Assembly (NCBI GenBank): GCA_950106755.1
Contig: OX467091.1
Coordinates: forward strand, 6,651,538-6,715,537
Direction: 5' to 3'
Origin: Climacium dendroides
Lineage: Eukaryota; Streptophyta; Bryopsida; Hypnales; Climaciaceae
DNA length: 64,000 nucleotides
Shown: positions 37,780-49,548 of the stretch, piece after piece
Numbering within the stretch: the first letter of the stretch is position 1
Layout: every line of letters starts with the position of its first letter
Notes under the pieces: generated by a model
Databases searched by the model: none
What the model was told of the DNA's origin: nothing
Seen by the model: the letters and a program-made list of their open reading frames with translations, nothing else
Program-made: the position numbers and the translations under genes

Positions 37780-38161
37780 TTAACCTTTGAAGGTCCAAGC
37801 ACCATGGAAATTTTGTGCATCTCACTACTAATGGAATTTTTATATATTTTCTTTGAAAACTTCACACAACATGTGACTGATGAGTAGCTTTAAGGTGCAA
37901 CAATTGACTATATGGTTAAAAAAGTTATTACATGATATATAATTTTTATTACTTAGCGAGTAGCTTAACAACAAAAAAAATTGTTTAAAAATCATTTTTT
38001 TAAGAAATAAAAATTTGCAATTGGTTCTTTAGACTTATATATACGTAGAAAACTTTGAATCATTCCATTTTTATTAATGAGATGAAAATTATGAGGAATT
38101 TATTTAGAGCCCAAAATTACTTTGTTGCCAAAAAAATGGTGTTTAGACCTTTAGGGGTTAA
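37780..38161 (+). mobile_element. TTAA-flanked TIR element, short copy C
   Basis: TTAA bounds both ends. The right terminus (CCTTTAGGGG then TTAA) is an inverted match, over about 50 bp, to the left terminus of the longer copy at 60975-61919. The left terminus TTAACCTTTGAAGG is more diverged. The interior matches the first part of that copy (for example GAGTAGCTTTA and ATTAATGAGATGAAA). It is internally deleted and non-coding. Confidence 0.75.
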
Positions 38162-38551
38162 AAAGGAAGAAGACATGTATTGTTTGATAGTGTGTAAGTT
38201 GTTACTAAGAAAAATGATGTTAAAACACCAATAAGAGAATTTTTTTGATATATGAACATAGTTGTACTTGTGGAAAGTTTTGAGGATGTTCTCTCTTATT
38301 TTCTTTTTTGGATTGTATCATAAAAGTAGCCACACTACTAGAGCATTTGCCCTTATAAGCTTGTAGCATTGTCTTGCTTTTCAAGTAAATGAAAGCTACG
38401 CAAACTGGCTGAAGGTGAGAGCTTCACCACCTAGGCGCATCAAAAATGACATGCAAAAGTGGTTTACAAGGACACTTCAAGGGGCCTAGGTCCGTTGTTT
38501 AGAAATGCCCTCCACTCTCCTACATTGTGGAGGCCCACTCTCTAGGCTTTC

Positions 38552-38793
38552 CATTAGAAGAGATTTGAGGGCTCAAGGAGGGCTGTTTTAGTCTTGTTCC
38601 CTAAGCTAAGAATGCATTAGAATATTAAAATTTTAAAAACTAAAATTAAAATAAAAAATTAATTAATATTATCTGACATAGCATGGGCTCAGCCACATCA
38701 GATTGCTGATTTGACAGAGCTCTCAAAGTTTCCCGCAGTCCAAAAACTCATAAAACCCCACAATATTCTATTGCCCTCAAATCTCTTCTAATG
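38552..38793. mobile_element. Small MITE-like element with perfect 21-bp inverted ends
   Basis: CATTAGAAGAGATTTGAGGG (38552 onward) pairs exactly with CCCTCAAATCTCTTCTAATG (to 38793). The 200 bp between them includes an AT-rich core. No coding sequence. Confidence 0.7.
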
Positions 38794-40546
38794 CACTTCC
38801 TTTATCAGACCTTGTGCCACAGTGCATCTCCTATCTCCGGCCATGTGGCAGATGCTTGTTTTCTTTGCCATGTTCACACCAAGTCTAACAAAAGATTATC
38901 TTCAATTTCTGGTCTTGCATCAAGGAAGAGGCCCTCAACTGTTGAGTGCCCGGGCCAGTTTTTGAAGAGCCTACAATTCAAGTTCATCTAACGGTGGGGC
39001 ACTGATTTGCACAAGGTCCTCTATGAGGCATTGAGGCCCCGCACGTGGGTGTGGGTGCTCGAACTCAAAACAATGCCTCCTCCCGTTCGATCCAGAGCAA
39101 ACAAGTAAAGCGAATACAACATGGCCCGGTTGCGAGTGGGCGGAGTGGTGGGCCAAAGGATCGGTCCATGAAACCGAAAGTAAGCCTCCACTTTGGACAG
39201 CACTGTCGACTGAATTCTTTATCAGCACCCACTCACTGTCTCACCAGTACGTTAGTTTGCAAAGGATCGATGCCCATACCGTACCCCTTTCCTCTCCAAT
39301 TGGGGAGATGTGGCCCTCTTGTTGATCAGTAAGTTACAGGCTTCAACAATTCTGGAATCTGGATGCAAGGTACAGGAGGGTGTCACCCACTCACCCCCCG
39401 GGGTATTATATTCCAACATGCAACATTACCTCCACACACTTCTGTTTTAAGAAAGTGTGTGGGGGTAAGTTGCATGTTGGAATATAATACCCCGGGGGTA
39501 ACGCCCTGCCGGCTACTCTGGCAGGTGTTTCAAGAATTAATCAAGTTCAAGCTAATATTGCACCCGCAACACTAATGACTGCATACTTAATTACGTGCTG
39601 GTTGCTATATATTAGGTGCATCTATCTCTCTTGTATTGTCCTCTTGCAGGGGTTTCGCCTTTCAAAGAGGGGGTTCAAGCTAATATTGCACACAGACACT
39701 AATGACTGCATACGTGCTGGTTGCAATTTAGGTACGGAGGCATTAACACCAAGTTACTAAGAATGCAGGCCAGGGATTCGGGTTCACCAACTTGCATTTA
39801 CATGCACACAGTATGCAGACAAAGCCACAAAGGTGCAAACCATCCGTGATCCGTCCATCCGCCTTCGGCAAGGCTACAATTAAAACTACGGCGCCTGTGC
39901 ACGTGGGCACCAGCGTACTCCTTCGGTGGAACTTATTACTTCACCCAATTTTAACTGGCTCTCCGGCCAGTCCCCATTATTGCTGATTCCATTTTCGCGC
40001 CGGCTCTCGGATCATCCCCATGTGCGACCAAGCCCCGTTTCCTGACAGGCTTTCATGTTCAAAGACTCAATGCTGCCTCAGCTTCCGGAAGATCAGTTCA
40101 TGAATCTAGCTGATGCATGAAGGCCCTGAAGGTGTAACTTAGACCTGAGGTTGGACCTGAGTAAGTTACAGACGGCTGTCTTCTGCTTACGGTATTGCTC
40201 TTCTAAATGCTAATGCTCTGGCTGGTAATACTTGAAATACAGTAGGTCCGAGGCTCCAAGATTGGCTGCGAAAGTGGGGTCCTTTCTCTCGCACTCCCTT
40301 GAAGTAAAACAGTGAATTGAGGTTAAATCGTTAATTTCGTTAAATTTCGTTAAAAACTGCGATTGGTGTAGCTAGATAAACATTTCAGGACGAGCTGCCA
40401 AAGTAGTGAAGTACCGCCCATTCAACAAAATGAACGCTTAACGTCATATTTTCTACGTTATATTTTCTGGTGACCAACTTTTTTAGACTTTTTTTTGGTG
40501 AAAAGAGGATTGGAAGACTTCAAATCACTTTAACACCTTCATGATT
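38794..40546. other. GC-richer unassigned block
   Basis: Composition is clearly above the flanks until about 40300, which in this window otherwise marks genes. Yet no frame longer than 95 codons has recognisable similarity on either strand. It contains a strong hairpin (39394-39499) and a direct repeat of about 50 bp (39547-39600 and 39675-39726, sharing TTCAAGCTAATATTGCAC and ACTAATGACTGCATAC). It may be a non-coding gene, a decayed gene or a gene-fragment-bearing transposon. Confidence 0.4.
39394..39499. repeat. Strong hairpin, about 48-bp arms, 8-nt loop
   Basis: The left arm starts CCCCCCGGGGTATTATATTC and the right arm ends GAATATAATACCCCGGGGG. The arms differ by one indel and one or two mismatches. 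The loop is about CTGTTTTA. Weak further pairing extends outward (AGGGTGTCACCC against GGGTAACGCCCT). It could be a MITE or a small-RNA precursor. Confidence 0.85.
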
Positions 40547-42909
40547 AAACATTATAATCTTTCAATCTATAAGTAATAATGTTGTGTTAAGTAATAAGTA
40601 ATCTATAAGTAATAATGTTGTGTTTTCTTTTCCCATGTGATTTCTAACATATCTAGTTTGAATTTGTACACTTACAATTCAAATAAAACTAATAAAACTT
40701 ATCAAAATGTTGGCATTTTTTTTCAATTTAGAGCAAACTTTCCAAAGCTCAAAAAAGGCCTTGGGCATGTAGGGATTAAGTACCTAAGTCTCAATATGGA
40801 AGTGCAAATTTTATACAACCCAACATAGATCTATAATGTCAGTGGTTAAATTTAAGGTTCTAAATTTGTTTGGGGAGAAATCCAAAATTTATTCTAAGCA
40901 AACACAATAGATTAATGGTTGAAAGTTGAGGATAGGGCCAAAGAGTTTATTTTTAACCCTTAAAGGAACAAGACACATTTCAGATTGAAATTGTGAAAAA
41001 TTGCCGCTTTTTAAGGTAGTGAAGGAAAAAAAAGTTTTTTTAAAAAAAATTCAACTATGGATCGTTGCAAGAAACACTTGTCCTTTTTGGTCCCCTTAGC
41101 CTTAGACAAGTGTTTTTTGCTCATAACTTTTGCATCATATGTTTGTTTTCTATGAAATTAAAAGTGGAGGTTTATGTGGTAGTTGTAGACACTGAGGAAT
41201 TTTTTTAATTTTAAAAAATCAATTTAATATTTTTAAAATTCCCACAATTGGAAATCTACTTTGGCCATTTGGAGGTAGGTAGTATTCTTTAAGATCCAAA
41301 ATTGCAAATTTGAAGGTCAAAATTGGGATACAAGGACTTCTACAAAAATTATACAATACAAAAGAATTCAAAGGGTATTTTAAATGTAATCCTCAATAAC
41401 GTAGTCTTAGTAATGTAGTATCATTTATAATAAAGTTTTATTAAATTTTTTCTAAAAGGGTGATTGCAAGAAAGACCGGTACTTTTTCCATCAATGAGAG
41501 TAATTCTCTTATCATTTGCTATAACTTTTGAAGTATAAAACTAATTAACTTGAAATTTTTATTGGAGATGGCTAACTCAACAGTGTTCAAATCCTTTATT
41601 TTTTAAAAAAAAAAAAAAATCATTTTATGTTTCAATTTCAATTTAGATAATTTGTCTCACTTTGCGGTTTAGGGTTTTTTAGTATTGGGAAGTACCCAAA
41701 ATTAATGATCTATAGATGAAATTTTTGTGGTCTATTCCCACAATAGGGGGATATGTGCCTACCAAAGAAATCTAAAAATACATTAATTTATGGCCTCCAT
41801 ATTCATATAAATAGGGCTCCCTTGTGCACACTTTTTTGAAAATTGAAGATGGTTTTGACTTTCATTTTTTGATGAAATGTGATATACTATCAAGTCTTTA
41901 AAACTAGTCAATTTTTAGTTTTTTTCATGATTTTTTAATTATTATTAATTTATACCTAGTTGCATCTATTTTCTATAACAAACTTTTTTTTTTCCAAATA
42001 GTACTTTTTCAGTACTTGCAAGTAGTCAACGGTACTAATAGCCATCAATTTTTTAAATCAATGGTTGAGATTGTTTTGTTTCATAGTACTTGTAGAGTTG
42101 TAGTAGTTATAGTACTGAATACTATAATTTATGATCTTTTGGGTGGTTGCAAGAAAGACCAAACAATTTAGGGAGCATTTATCCACAACTACAGTTTATA
42201 AGACTATGTTACTAGGACTGCATCTAAAACACTCTTTTCTCTTATAGTGTACACAAGCCTACAAAAAGATTTTTAAAAATTATAAAGTGTCTACCTTCTA
42301 CACATGCTCAAAGTGTACTACTTTTACACACGTGCAGTGGAGTGAGCAAATACAATTTTTTTTCTCAAAGATGCAATTGGTTGACAAGAAACATCTTCAA
42401 GTAAAAAAAAGTAGTTTTTTTTAGTTTATTTTTTGAATTTTAAGCTATTTTCTAGAAATCAAATTTCAAATAATCAATTTTTTGTATTTTCCATCAATAT
42501 TTAATGTGCTTAACTTTTAGAGATAAATTTTTCTACACTTAAATTTTCATATACATACTATTTTAAATGCTTTATAAATTATCCATATTTTATTTCATTT
42601 AAAAAATTATTCCAAAAGTCACAGTATTCTAATACTTAAGCTATTTTGAGCCAAAATAGCAAGTGTTTCTTGCAACTATCTTGTATAATATTATACTAGA
42701 CTTAGATAGGAACATAATAAACACTGCAAGTTCCATAAATGGTTTCAATGTAGATGCTCTTAGCATTTACACCCTTGAAATGACAAAAGCATCTATATTG
42801 AAATTGTTTATTGATCTTGCACCATTTTTGGTATTCCTACCTTACTATGAATATGTGTGGAAAATATTTTAGAAACTTTGACCACAAGGATTGAAAGATT
42901 ATAATGTTT
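40547..42909. mobile_element. 2.4-kb TIR element with nested foldback sequences
   Basis: Perfect 21-bp ends: AACATTATAATCTTTCAATC at 40548 and its complement GATTGAAAGATTATAATGTT ending at 42908. The first 170 bp have a diverged relative at 53118-53260. Inside, at 41059-42680, are four end sequences of the GCAAGAAACAC/GCAAGAAAGACC family, in both orientations. That indicates insertion of one or more foldback elements. No transposase is recognisable. Confidence 0.65.
41059..42680. mobile_element. Nested copies of the 'GTTGCAAGAAACAC' foldback family
   Basis: Ends at 41059 (GATCGTTGCAAGAAACACTT), 41458 (GGGTGATTGCAAGAAAGACC), 42141 (GGGTGGTTGCAAGAAAGACC) and, inverted, 42661 (AAGTGTTTCTTGCAAC). 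The part near 41700-41800 matches the interior of the palindrome at 45.4-46.5 kb. The pairing of the ends is ambiguous, so the number of insertions is not fixed. Confidence 0.55.
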
Positions 42910-44059
42910 GAAGTTAGAATAATTTTTTTTTCCAACCTTGTAAGATAGGGCCGATAAACTTTAATCCTCCTAGATTGAGAGTTTTAGCACATGGTGTTTT
43001 CAACATTTTTATCATTTTTCTTGTAAATTACATACCTACCAAGTTTCATAATTATAGGAGGAGTTTTACACATGCCACCAGGGGTGCCTAACAGTTTTTG
43101 GCAACATAACTTTGGATTTAGGCATCCAATTAGAATAAAATTATATTTTTCCTAAAAAATTATATTTTAATATCTTGTGTCAAAATTTTGTAAAATCCAA
43201 AAAAAATTGACTGCCCAAGATCTCTTGCATACGTTAAATGGTCATTTAGTCATTTAAAGATAAATATTTCAAAACTAAAAACAACAAGCTAAAATTAAGA
43301 CATGTTGGCCTTTTCAAACACCAAGTAATCTCTCTACCAATCCAACTATCAAAGACGAAAGTCCTAAACCAAGCTTTATCAAAAGCCTACATAAACTTGA
43401 AGGACCTAGTACAATGATACTATAGGCAAATGGCAAGTTCATCCACATAGAGACAAATAATTAATTAAAGTGCAACAATTGAAATCACTAGTGTCCAATT
43501 TTTTTTATAAAAATCACCAATTGCAAAAATAAAAAATAAAAAGTTCAATAACTTGGATGTTACTCTCCATTAATAGCAACTTTCATCACAAAACCATGCT
43601 TTGCATATACATTAAATCCAATTAATCTCCAATTCATGAAACAAAAATATTGATTGATTTTGAGAGGTTTATGGTCACTTGTAGGATATAGTGTTTATGA
43701 AATTTTTGGAAGTCTTCCAACTAATTTCTTCTTGTTACACAAATCAACCGGGTTTTTTTTTCATGGGCACTAGCTGAATCTAAAAAAGGATTGGTTTATT
43801 TCCTCCAATTTCAATTTCTTACTGGCCAATTTCCTCTAAATTGAATTTGGCACTAGCTAAATTGCAAAACTCTTGTAATATATAGAAAATAAATTTGAAA
43901 ATGAATTTGAAAATGAAATTACTAATTAATATTACATCCTTAGTAAGAATTGAACCTAACAAAAACCCTTCACCATTTGAAGGCCAAGGATCCTCCCAAC
44001 TCATGCAATATGGAGTTGAGGATGGTTATGAAAAGGTTGCAAAAATCAAAAGAGTTTAG
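42910..44059. other. AT-rich intergenic sequence
   Basis: No gene is recognised. On the minus strand near 43935-44005, a GGTTCAATTCTT box is reminiscent of the tRNA-derived B box of a SINE, but no A box or tail was established. Confidence 0.3.
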
Positions 44060-47000
44060 AAAGTACCAATTTCTCCTTCTCCATATGTTTCTTCTCTTGC
44101 CTCTACAAGATACCGCTTAGGATTTGTATTCAAATGGCAAAACAAAGGGGAATTCTTCTACAAGGCAATTATCTCTTCTATAATGTTGTTATAGTCTTTG
44201 TTAGGTCCTTCTAAGGTCAGTTGCATGGTGCTATCCAAATTAGATCTTGTCATACGATTTCAAAGTTTCTGCTTGATATTATTTTATACAAAAAATGTCC
44301 TTTCACACGTAGCAATACTCACACATTGACACTTAGCAATTTCAACAAGAGTTAGTAGGTTAAGGTACTTTAATTTCAAAGGACTCCAACTAATTGAAGC
44401 CTATATACTTGCAACAGTTCTATCCATCCACTCCGTACTCCCTTGCAACTTAAAAGCAAAAAATTCTTGCTTGCAAACTACTGCATCTACCATGGGAAGA
44501 AGAATTCTTTCTCTTTCATTTTTCTGTTGCCTATATTGTTGCAAAAGCAACTCAAGTTCTACAAATCCCTATGATGCCAAATCAATTTGCCTATGAAGCA
44601 TGTGGATGGTATTAAAAAGTTTGAAAGCATCAATGACATCATTATTTTCAAACCAAATCTCCAAAGCCAAATAAACTATTTCTACATAACACTTTTGAAA
44701 TGTTAGGGTAACCTCCAATTCAATACCTATAGGATCTCTAGTCATTTCCACATTGTGGAATTTGAACCCCATAATTTCACTAAATAAGTGACAAAAATAA
44801 CCACCTAGGGGTCCAAATTTTGGGAGGATGTGAAAACTTGTGCTAGGATTAAATGTACCTTGGTTTAAATTGCAAAAGTCAACAAGGAAACACATTCTAA
44901 CACTTGCCATCTTTATTTTTACAAAAGAAGCCAATGATCGAAATGTCAACAAGTTTTGATTGAAAATTTTTAAACAATTTCAAGAGTATGTGTAAAATAT
45001 CAGCAAAAAAATATACAATATAAATGAATTTAAAGTCACGTAGTTTAGCAAACAAGTTTGAAATGTTAGCATCATCATTAGAAGAATAATCATGAAAATA
45101 AATCAACATTGATTCCAAGGAATTGTACAACATAGTCACTGCTTGCCACTTAGACAACCAACGTATTTTATGGTACTTTTTCAGGGGGGGTTTAATCATC
45201 ATTTAGTTTTTTTAAAGAGCTTGCAAGACACATTTTCTTGTGAATGATTTTTTGAAATGAGCAATCAAAACATTTAACACTTTTCTTCGGGATCTCTTTC
45301 ACTGACCCGAGTCCATTGCATTTGACATTTCTTTACAAACTTCATTTTTAGATTGGTTTCTAGGTCATTGCAAGAAACACCGACCGTTTTTGGTAGCGAT
45401 TTTCAAAACCGGTTTTTGTCCAAGCTATAACTTTTGAATTTTAAACCCAATGCCAAAAACAAAAATTTTGTTTCTAGAGTTTTTGATTGTAATAGTATCC
45501 CTTATTTTTCACAAATTTTATAAAAATCTTTTATATATAAAGGTCAATTTTGTTAATTTGTCACAAAATTAGGTTTAGTGGTTTTTTATTCTATTGAGCA
45601 GTTCAATTTAATGATTTTCAGCTGAAATTTCTATAGCATATTCCTATAGTAGGCGGATATGTCTCCACCAAATGGTCTTTAGAAATAAATTATTTTATGT
45701 CCTCCGCATTCATACAAATAGGCTTTTTTTGGCCTCCTTTGCGCATGCACTTCAAAACATTAGTGATGGTTTTGACTATTTTTTTTTTGTCAAGTCTCAT
45801 CACAAAAAAGTCCTTCCAAATGGCCAATTTTTAGTTTCTTTGAAAATTGATTTTCCTATTTTCTACAAATTAAAACGTCCAACAATGTATTTTCTAGGAT
45901 ATATTCACCAGAATTCTATGTCCTAGAATATGTCCTAAAAAATACATTATTGGACGTTTTAATTTGTAGAAAATAGGAAAAACAATTTTCAAAGAAACTA
46001 AAAATTGGCCATTTGGAAGGACTTCTTTGTGATGAGACTTGACAAAAAAAATTAGTCAAAACCATCACTAATGTTTTGAAGTGCTCGTGCAAAGGAGGCC
46101 AAAAAAAGCCTATTTGCATGAATGTGGAGGACATAAAATAATTTATTTCTAAAGACCATTTGGTGGAGACATATCCGCCTACTATAGGAATATGCTATAG
46201 AAATTTCAGCTGAAAATCATTAAATTGAACTGCTCAATAGTATAAAAAACCACTAAACCTAATTTTGTGACAAATTAACAAAATTGACTTTTAAATTTAA
46301 AAGATTTTTATAGAATTTGTGAAAAATAAGGGATACTATTACAATCAAAAACTCTAGAAATAAAATTTTTGTTTTTGGCATTGGGTTTAAAATTCAAAAG
46401 TTATAGCTTGGACAAAAACCGGTTTTGGAAAACGCTACCAAAAATGGTCGGTGTTTCTTGCAATGACCCTTCTATGAGCTATGCAATGAATTAAAGTGAA
46501 GAATGGATTCACCTATTTTTATTTTTGCTACCCCCATGTTTTTTCCGCCCGTGGTAAAAGCTCCATCCAATCCAAATCCAACACAATATTGGAGAATTAG
46601 CCCCCCATCTTTATGACAGCCATAAGAGTGGCAAATATTATTTTTGAATCCTTTTTCCATTTTCAATCCACAATAACCTCAAAAAAACAATTATAGAGAG
46701 CCCAAGCACCATCTCCACACATAATTTCTCATTGTGATAAACAAATTTAGTGATGGAAGTTTTACAAAAAATAAAAGTTGGCATAAACTTGGAAACTTGT
46801 GGAAAGGAAGACTTTTCTTCCCCATAAAATATGCAACTTTAAAGAGAGATATCATTGCTTCATCACAACTACACTTTGCAGTTGCAATAACTTTTTGTAA
46901 AGTTTTTTGCTCCCTCTATTTTGCCAAAGCTAATTTTTGGTCTTCTATAGTTTTAGAATGGTCTTGTAATGTGGAAATCTTAATGTTTATAGAACCCTCA

Positions 47001-47070
47001 TATCATATGCAAATTTACCTCCACCCTCTTTACAAGTTGTACAAAAAATCCTTCCCAAATCACGATTAAA
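44060..47070 (-). pseudogene. hAT-superfamily transposase pseudogene, split by a palindrome
   Basis: Minus-strand fragments lie in the order of a ZNF862/KIAA1586-like hAT transposase. KSLPFHKFPSLCQLLFF is near 46830. VGFGLDGAF then GKNMGVAKIKI is near 46500-46590. After the palindrome come KIRWLSKWQAVTMLYNSLES near 45150 and KNFQSKLVDISIIGFF near 44960. Then come MASVRMCFLVDFCNLNQGTF near 44870, GGYFCHLFSEIMGFKFHNVE near 44770, and the C-terminal dimerisation region with CVSIATCERTFF and NNIKQKL near 44250-44320. Stops and frame changes are scattered, so it is dead. The 1.1-kb palindrome 45363-46468 sits just after a decayed HCIAHR motif. Typical members mobilise by cut-and-paste with 8-bp target duplications. 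TIRs of this copy were not found. Confidence 0.8.
45363..46468. mobile_element. 1.1-kb near-perfect palindromic foldback element
   Basis: The two arms of about 540 bp are almost exact complements with a small centre near 45908-45924. The termini are GGTCATTGCAAGAAACACCG and CGGTGTTTCTTGCAATGACC, of the same family as the elements at 35.8 and 41-42.7 kb. On the minus strand both junctions are flanked by TAGAA, a candidate target duplication. Bridging it restores hAT-like reading, which shows insertion into the transposase gene. Confidence 0.9.
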
Positions 47071-48040
47071 TTCTACTCAACAATATAAATTACATCAAGA
47101 GTCTTTTTACTCTTAATTAGCTTTTTCAATGTCATTATGTTTCTTATTAGGAGGTGCGATAGGTGAAGAAGAATTAGATTCATGCATGTTTCTACTAGAT
47201 CCCACCCTAAAGAACATATCTTTCATGCTCTTTTACTGTTTAATTAGTTATGAAGAAAACTTAAAAGCACACAAAAAGGTAAGAAGTTCTTCTCTACAAC
47301 TTGTAGCACTTCAAAAGTGTTGCACTTTCGTATCACTTCAACGGAATCACTACCAACAATATCAGTAGAAATGATGGCTTCCAACAAGGTGTCCAAGCTC
47401 AAAAGCTTCAAGCAAAAATAAAGTGATAGCATACATAATAGTTGATACCTCCAAAGCTCTAAGTAGAAATAAAATATCAACACATTTAGTAGTTTAATAG
47501 CTCCAAAGCTTCATATAGAAATAAAACACCTTCACATATAATACTTTAAGAGCTCCAATTCTCCAAGCATCAAAAATACAAGATCGTAGCAGGATAGTAG
47601 AATAACAATAACAGTACTGCAGTAGAAAGTTAGAGTGTAGTTTATCGCAAGGAATAATCAGATGCAATAGCAAGCTACAACAATCAATGATAGAGCATGA
47701 AAATGAAGGACGACTAAAAAAGAAAAGAGGAGTTGGAAGGAAAAATTGGGAAGTACATAGGGCCGCAAGTCTGCAAGGAATTACAATAGTATTAGAGTAT
47801 TAGACTAGCAGAGGGAATGAAGCCGTGACGAACTGAAGGAGTGGGAGTGCCAGCCAAGTGGTGGTCATGGAGTGGGAGGGCCAAATTGCTAGAATTTAGA
47901 GGGATAGGTGATCGAGTAAGAGATGAGCATCATTGCGACCCTCGCAAGTTGTGGCGGGCGCCTATAGTAGATGGAAGTTGCGATACAACACTACACCCCT
48001 TTTTTAATTTAAAACTTTTAGAGGGTTGACAATTGACAAA
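47071..48040. other. Intergenic sequence upstream of the hAT pseudogene
   Basis: May contain the 5' part of the hAT element. A slightly GC-richer patch lies at 47800-47960. No recognisable protein. Confidence 0.3.
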
Positions 48041-48635
48041 TTTTACTTCCATTTGTCATGGATATTAGCCATTGAATGCCAGCCCCAAGTAGTTGAAATC
48101 CATGAAGTATCCAAAGGAACCGACAAAATATTCTAGAATTTTTGAAGACCATCAATTGATTTCCTCCCTTTCAAAGTCCTTCTGATTTTGCTTTTGTTGT
48201 TTCTCAAATGCAACCAATTTTCCCCCAAATCCACTAGTTGACTTTGAACTAATTGCCAATTTTTTTGGATCATTGGTAAGATATTTCTCAATATTCTCTC
48301 ATGTATATAGGAGCCAAAATTACAAAATATTAAATCTAGTTGCTTGGATTTTGTCAAGATTTCAATATTGTGGGGAATTTCATTCATATGACACCATTTT
48401 GCAAATGTTGGCACTTTTATAGTTTAGACTACACGGTCTAAAATCTATACTTGTCATAGATGGTGTTTTTGTTGTGCAGACCACACGGTTTGAAAATGGC
48501 ATATTGAATATCACCATTTCAACAAAACTCCTTATCATATCATAACAATGATTTAGATTTATTTCATTACATTTGTTAACCATCAATTTCTATATATTTC
48601 ATCAAATTTTTTGAAAAATAGTTTTTTATGAACCT
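48041..48635 (-). mobile_element. Retroelement-like fragment shared with 59.3 kb
   Basis: A minus-strand frame at 48133-48414 contains QKNWQLVQSQLVDLGENWL. A decayed relative (KNWWLVQS, WEKNWLQF) is read on the minus strand at about 59260-59335, next to the LINE remnant. The shared block suggests a dispersed repeat, perhaps from the same LINE, but the domain is not recognised. Confidence 0.4.
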
Positions 48636-49493
48636 ACTAGCAGTTGGCACTTGCTATGCTACGCATTCATCATTAGAATTTTATAAGAATTTTTATGTAT
48701 TAGATAGAATGCAAAACAAAAATTTCAATAAATCTTCAAATAAAAATGACTAAAATCTTTGTATAATTTTTTTTATAAGTAAGCATATATTGAAATGTAC
48801 AATAGAAATTTATTGAATGATGAATGAAACATATGCAATGGTAAATACTACAAAAGATACACATACATTAGAATGCATTAGAAATTTGACTCCATTGTTA
48901 CAAAAAATGGCAACCCAAATTGAAGAATTGAAATGAAAAAACTTATAAATCTCAAAAACTTTGTGAACAACTTAATTGTTGTGGAATCCAAGACCGCTTC
49001 AGTTGAATAAATTTCTCAAAATCATTTGGTAGTAGCAATAGAAAATTGCAATCATGAAAGCTTAAAGCTCACAAAAGCACAAAATCATAGAATTGCAAAG
49101 AAGTGTAAAGTCAAGAGAAGCAATGGATTTGCTACCTCTATAATATCATCCTATGGATCCTCTTTAATATCACTTGAATTGCAACAACTATATTATTTCT
49201 ATAATATCATTCTTTGTAAAAAGTGATATTAAAGAAGTGATTGCAAACTGCTACTCTATTTCTATAATATCACATTGTGTGAAAATACAATTTCTATATA
49301 TGCATGATTGAAAATATTTTTACAAAATATTTAAAATAATTATTTTAAAGACTTATTAAAATCATTATCATGCATTCTATTCAAATACATCAAAATTTTA
49401 CTAATATGTGATACAATGAATGGGTAGTATAGCAAGCACGAGCCCCTAGTATTGATGGTAGCATTTGTGATATTACAGAGGGAGTTATGATTT
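48636..49493 (+). mobile_element. TIR element 'GCTTGCTATGC', copy 2
   Basis: Left end GCACTTGCTATGCTACGCAT, right end ATGGGTAGTATAGCAAGCAC. Opposite in orientation to copy 1 and direct with copy 3, only about 55 bp away. It carries the same GTGATATTA motifs and a decayed version of the open frame found in copy 3. Confidence 0.75.
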
Positions 49494-49548
49494 CAGATGC
49501 TAGAGTTAGAGTTAATTAACGCTAGAGTTAGCAGTTAGCATTCAAATG

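Noticed and set aside
42663..42872. 69-codon frame as a transposase fragment
   Set aside because: No conserved motif. It lies at the end of a foldback insertion and is likely chance.
43900..44010. tRNA gene or SINE on the minus strand
   Set aside because: Only a B-box-like GGTTCAATTCTT is present. No A box, cloverleaf or tail could be made out.
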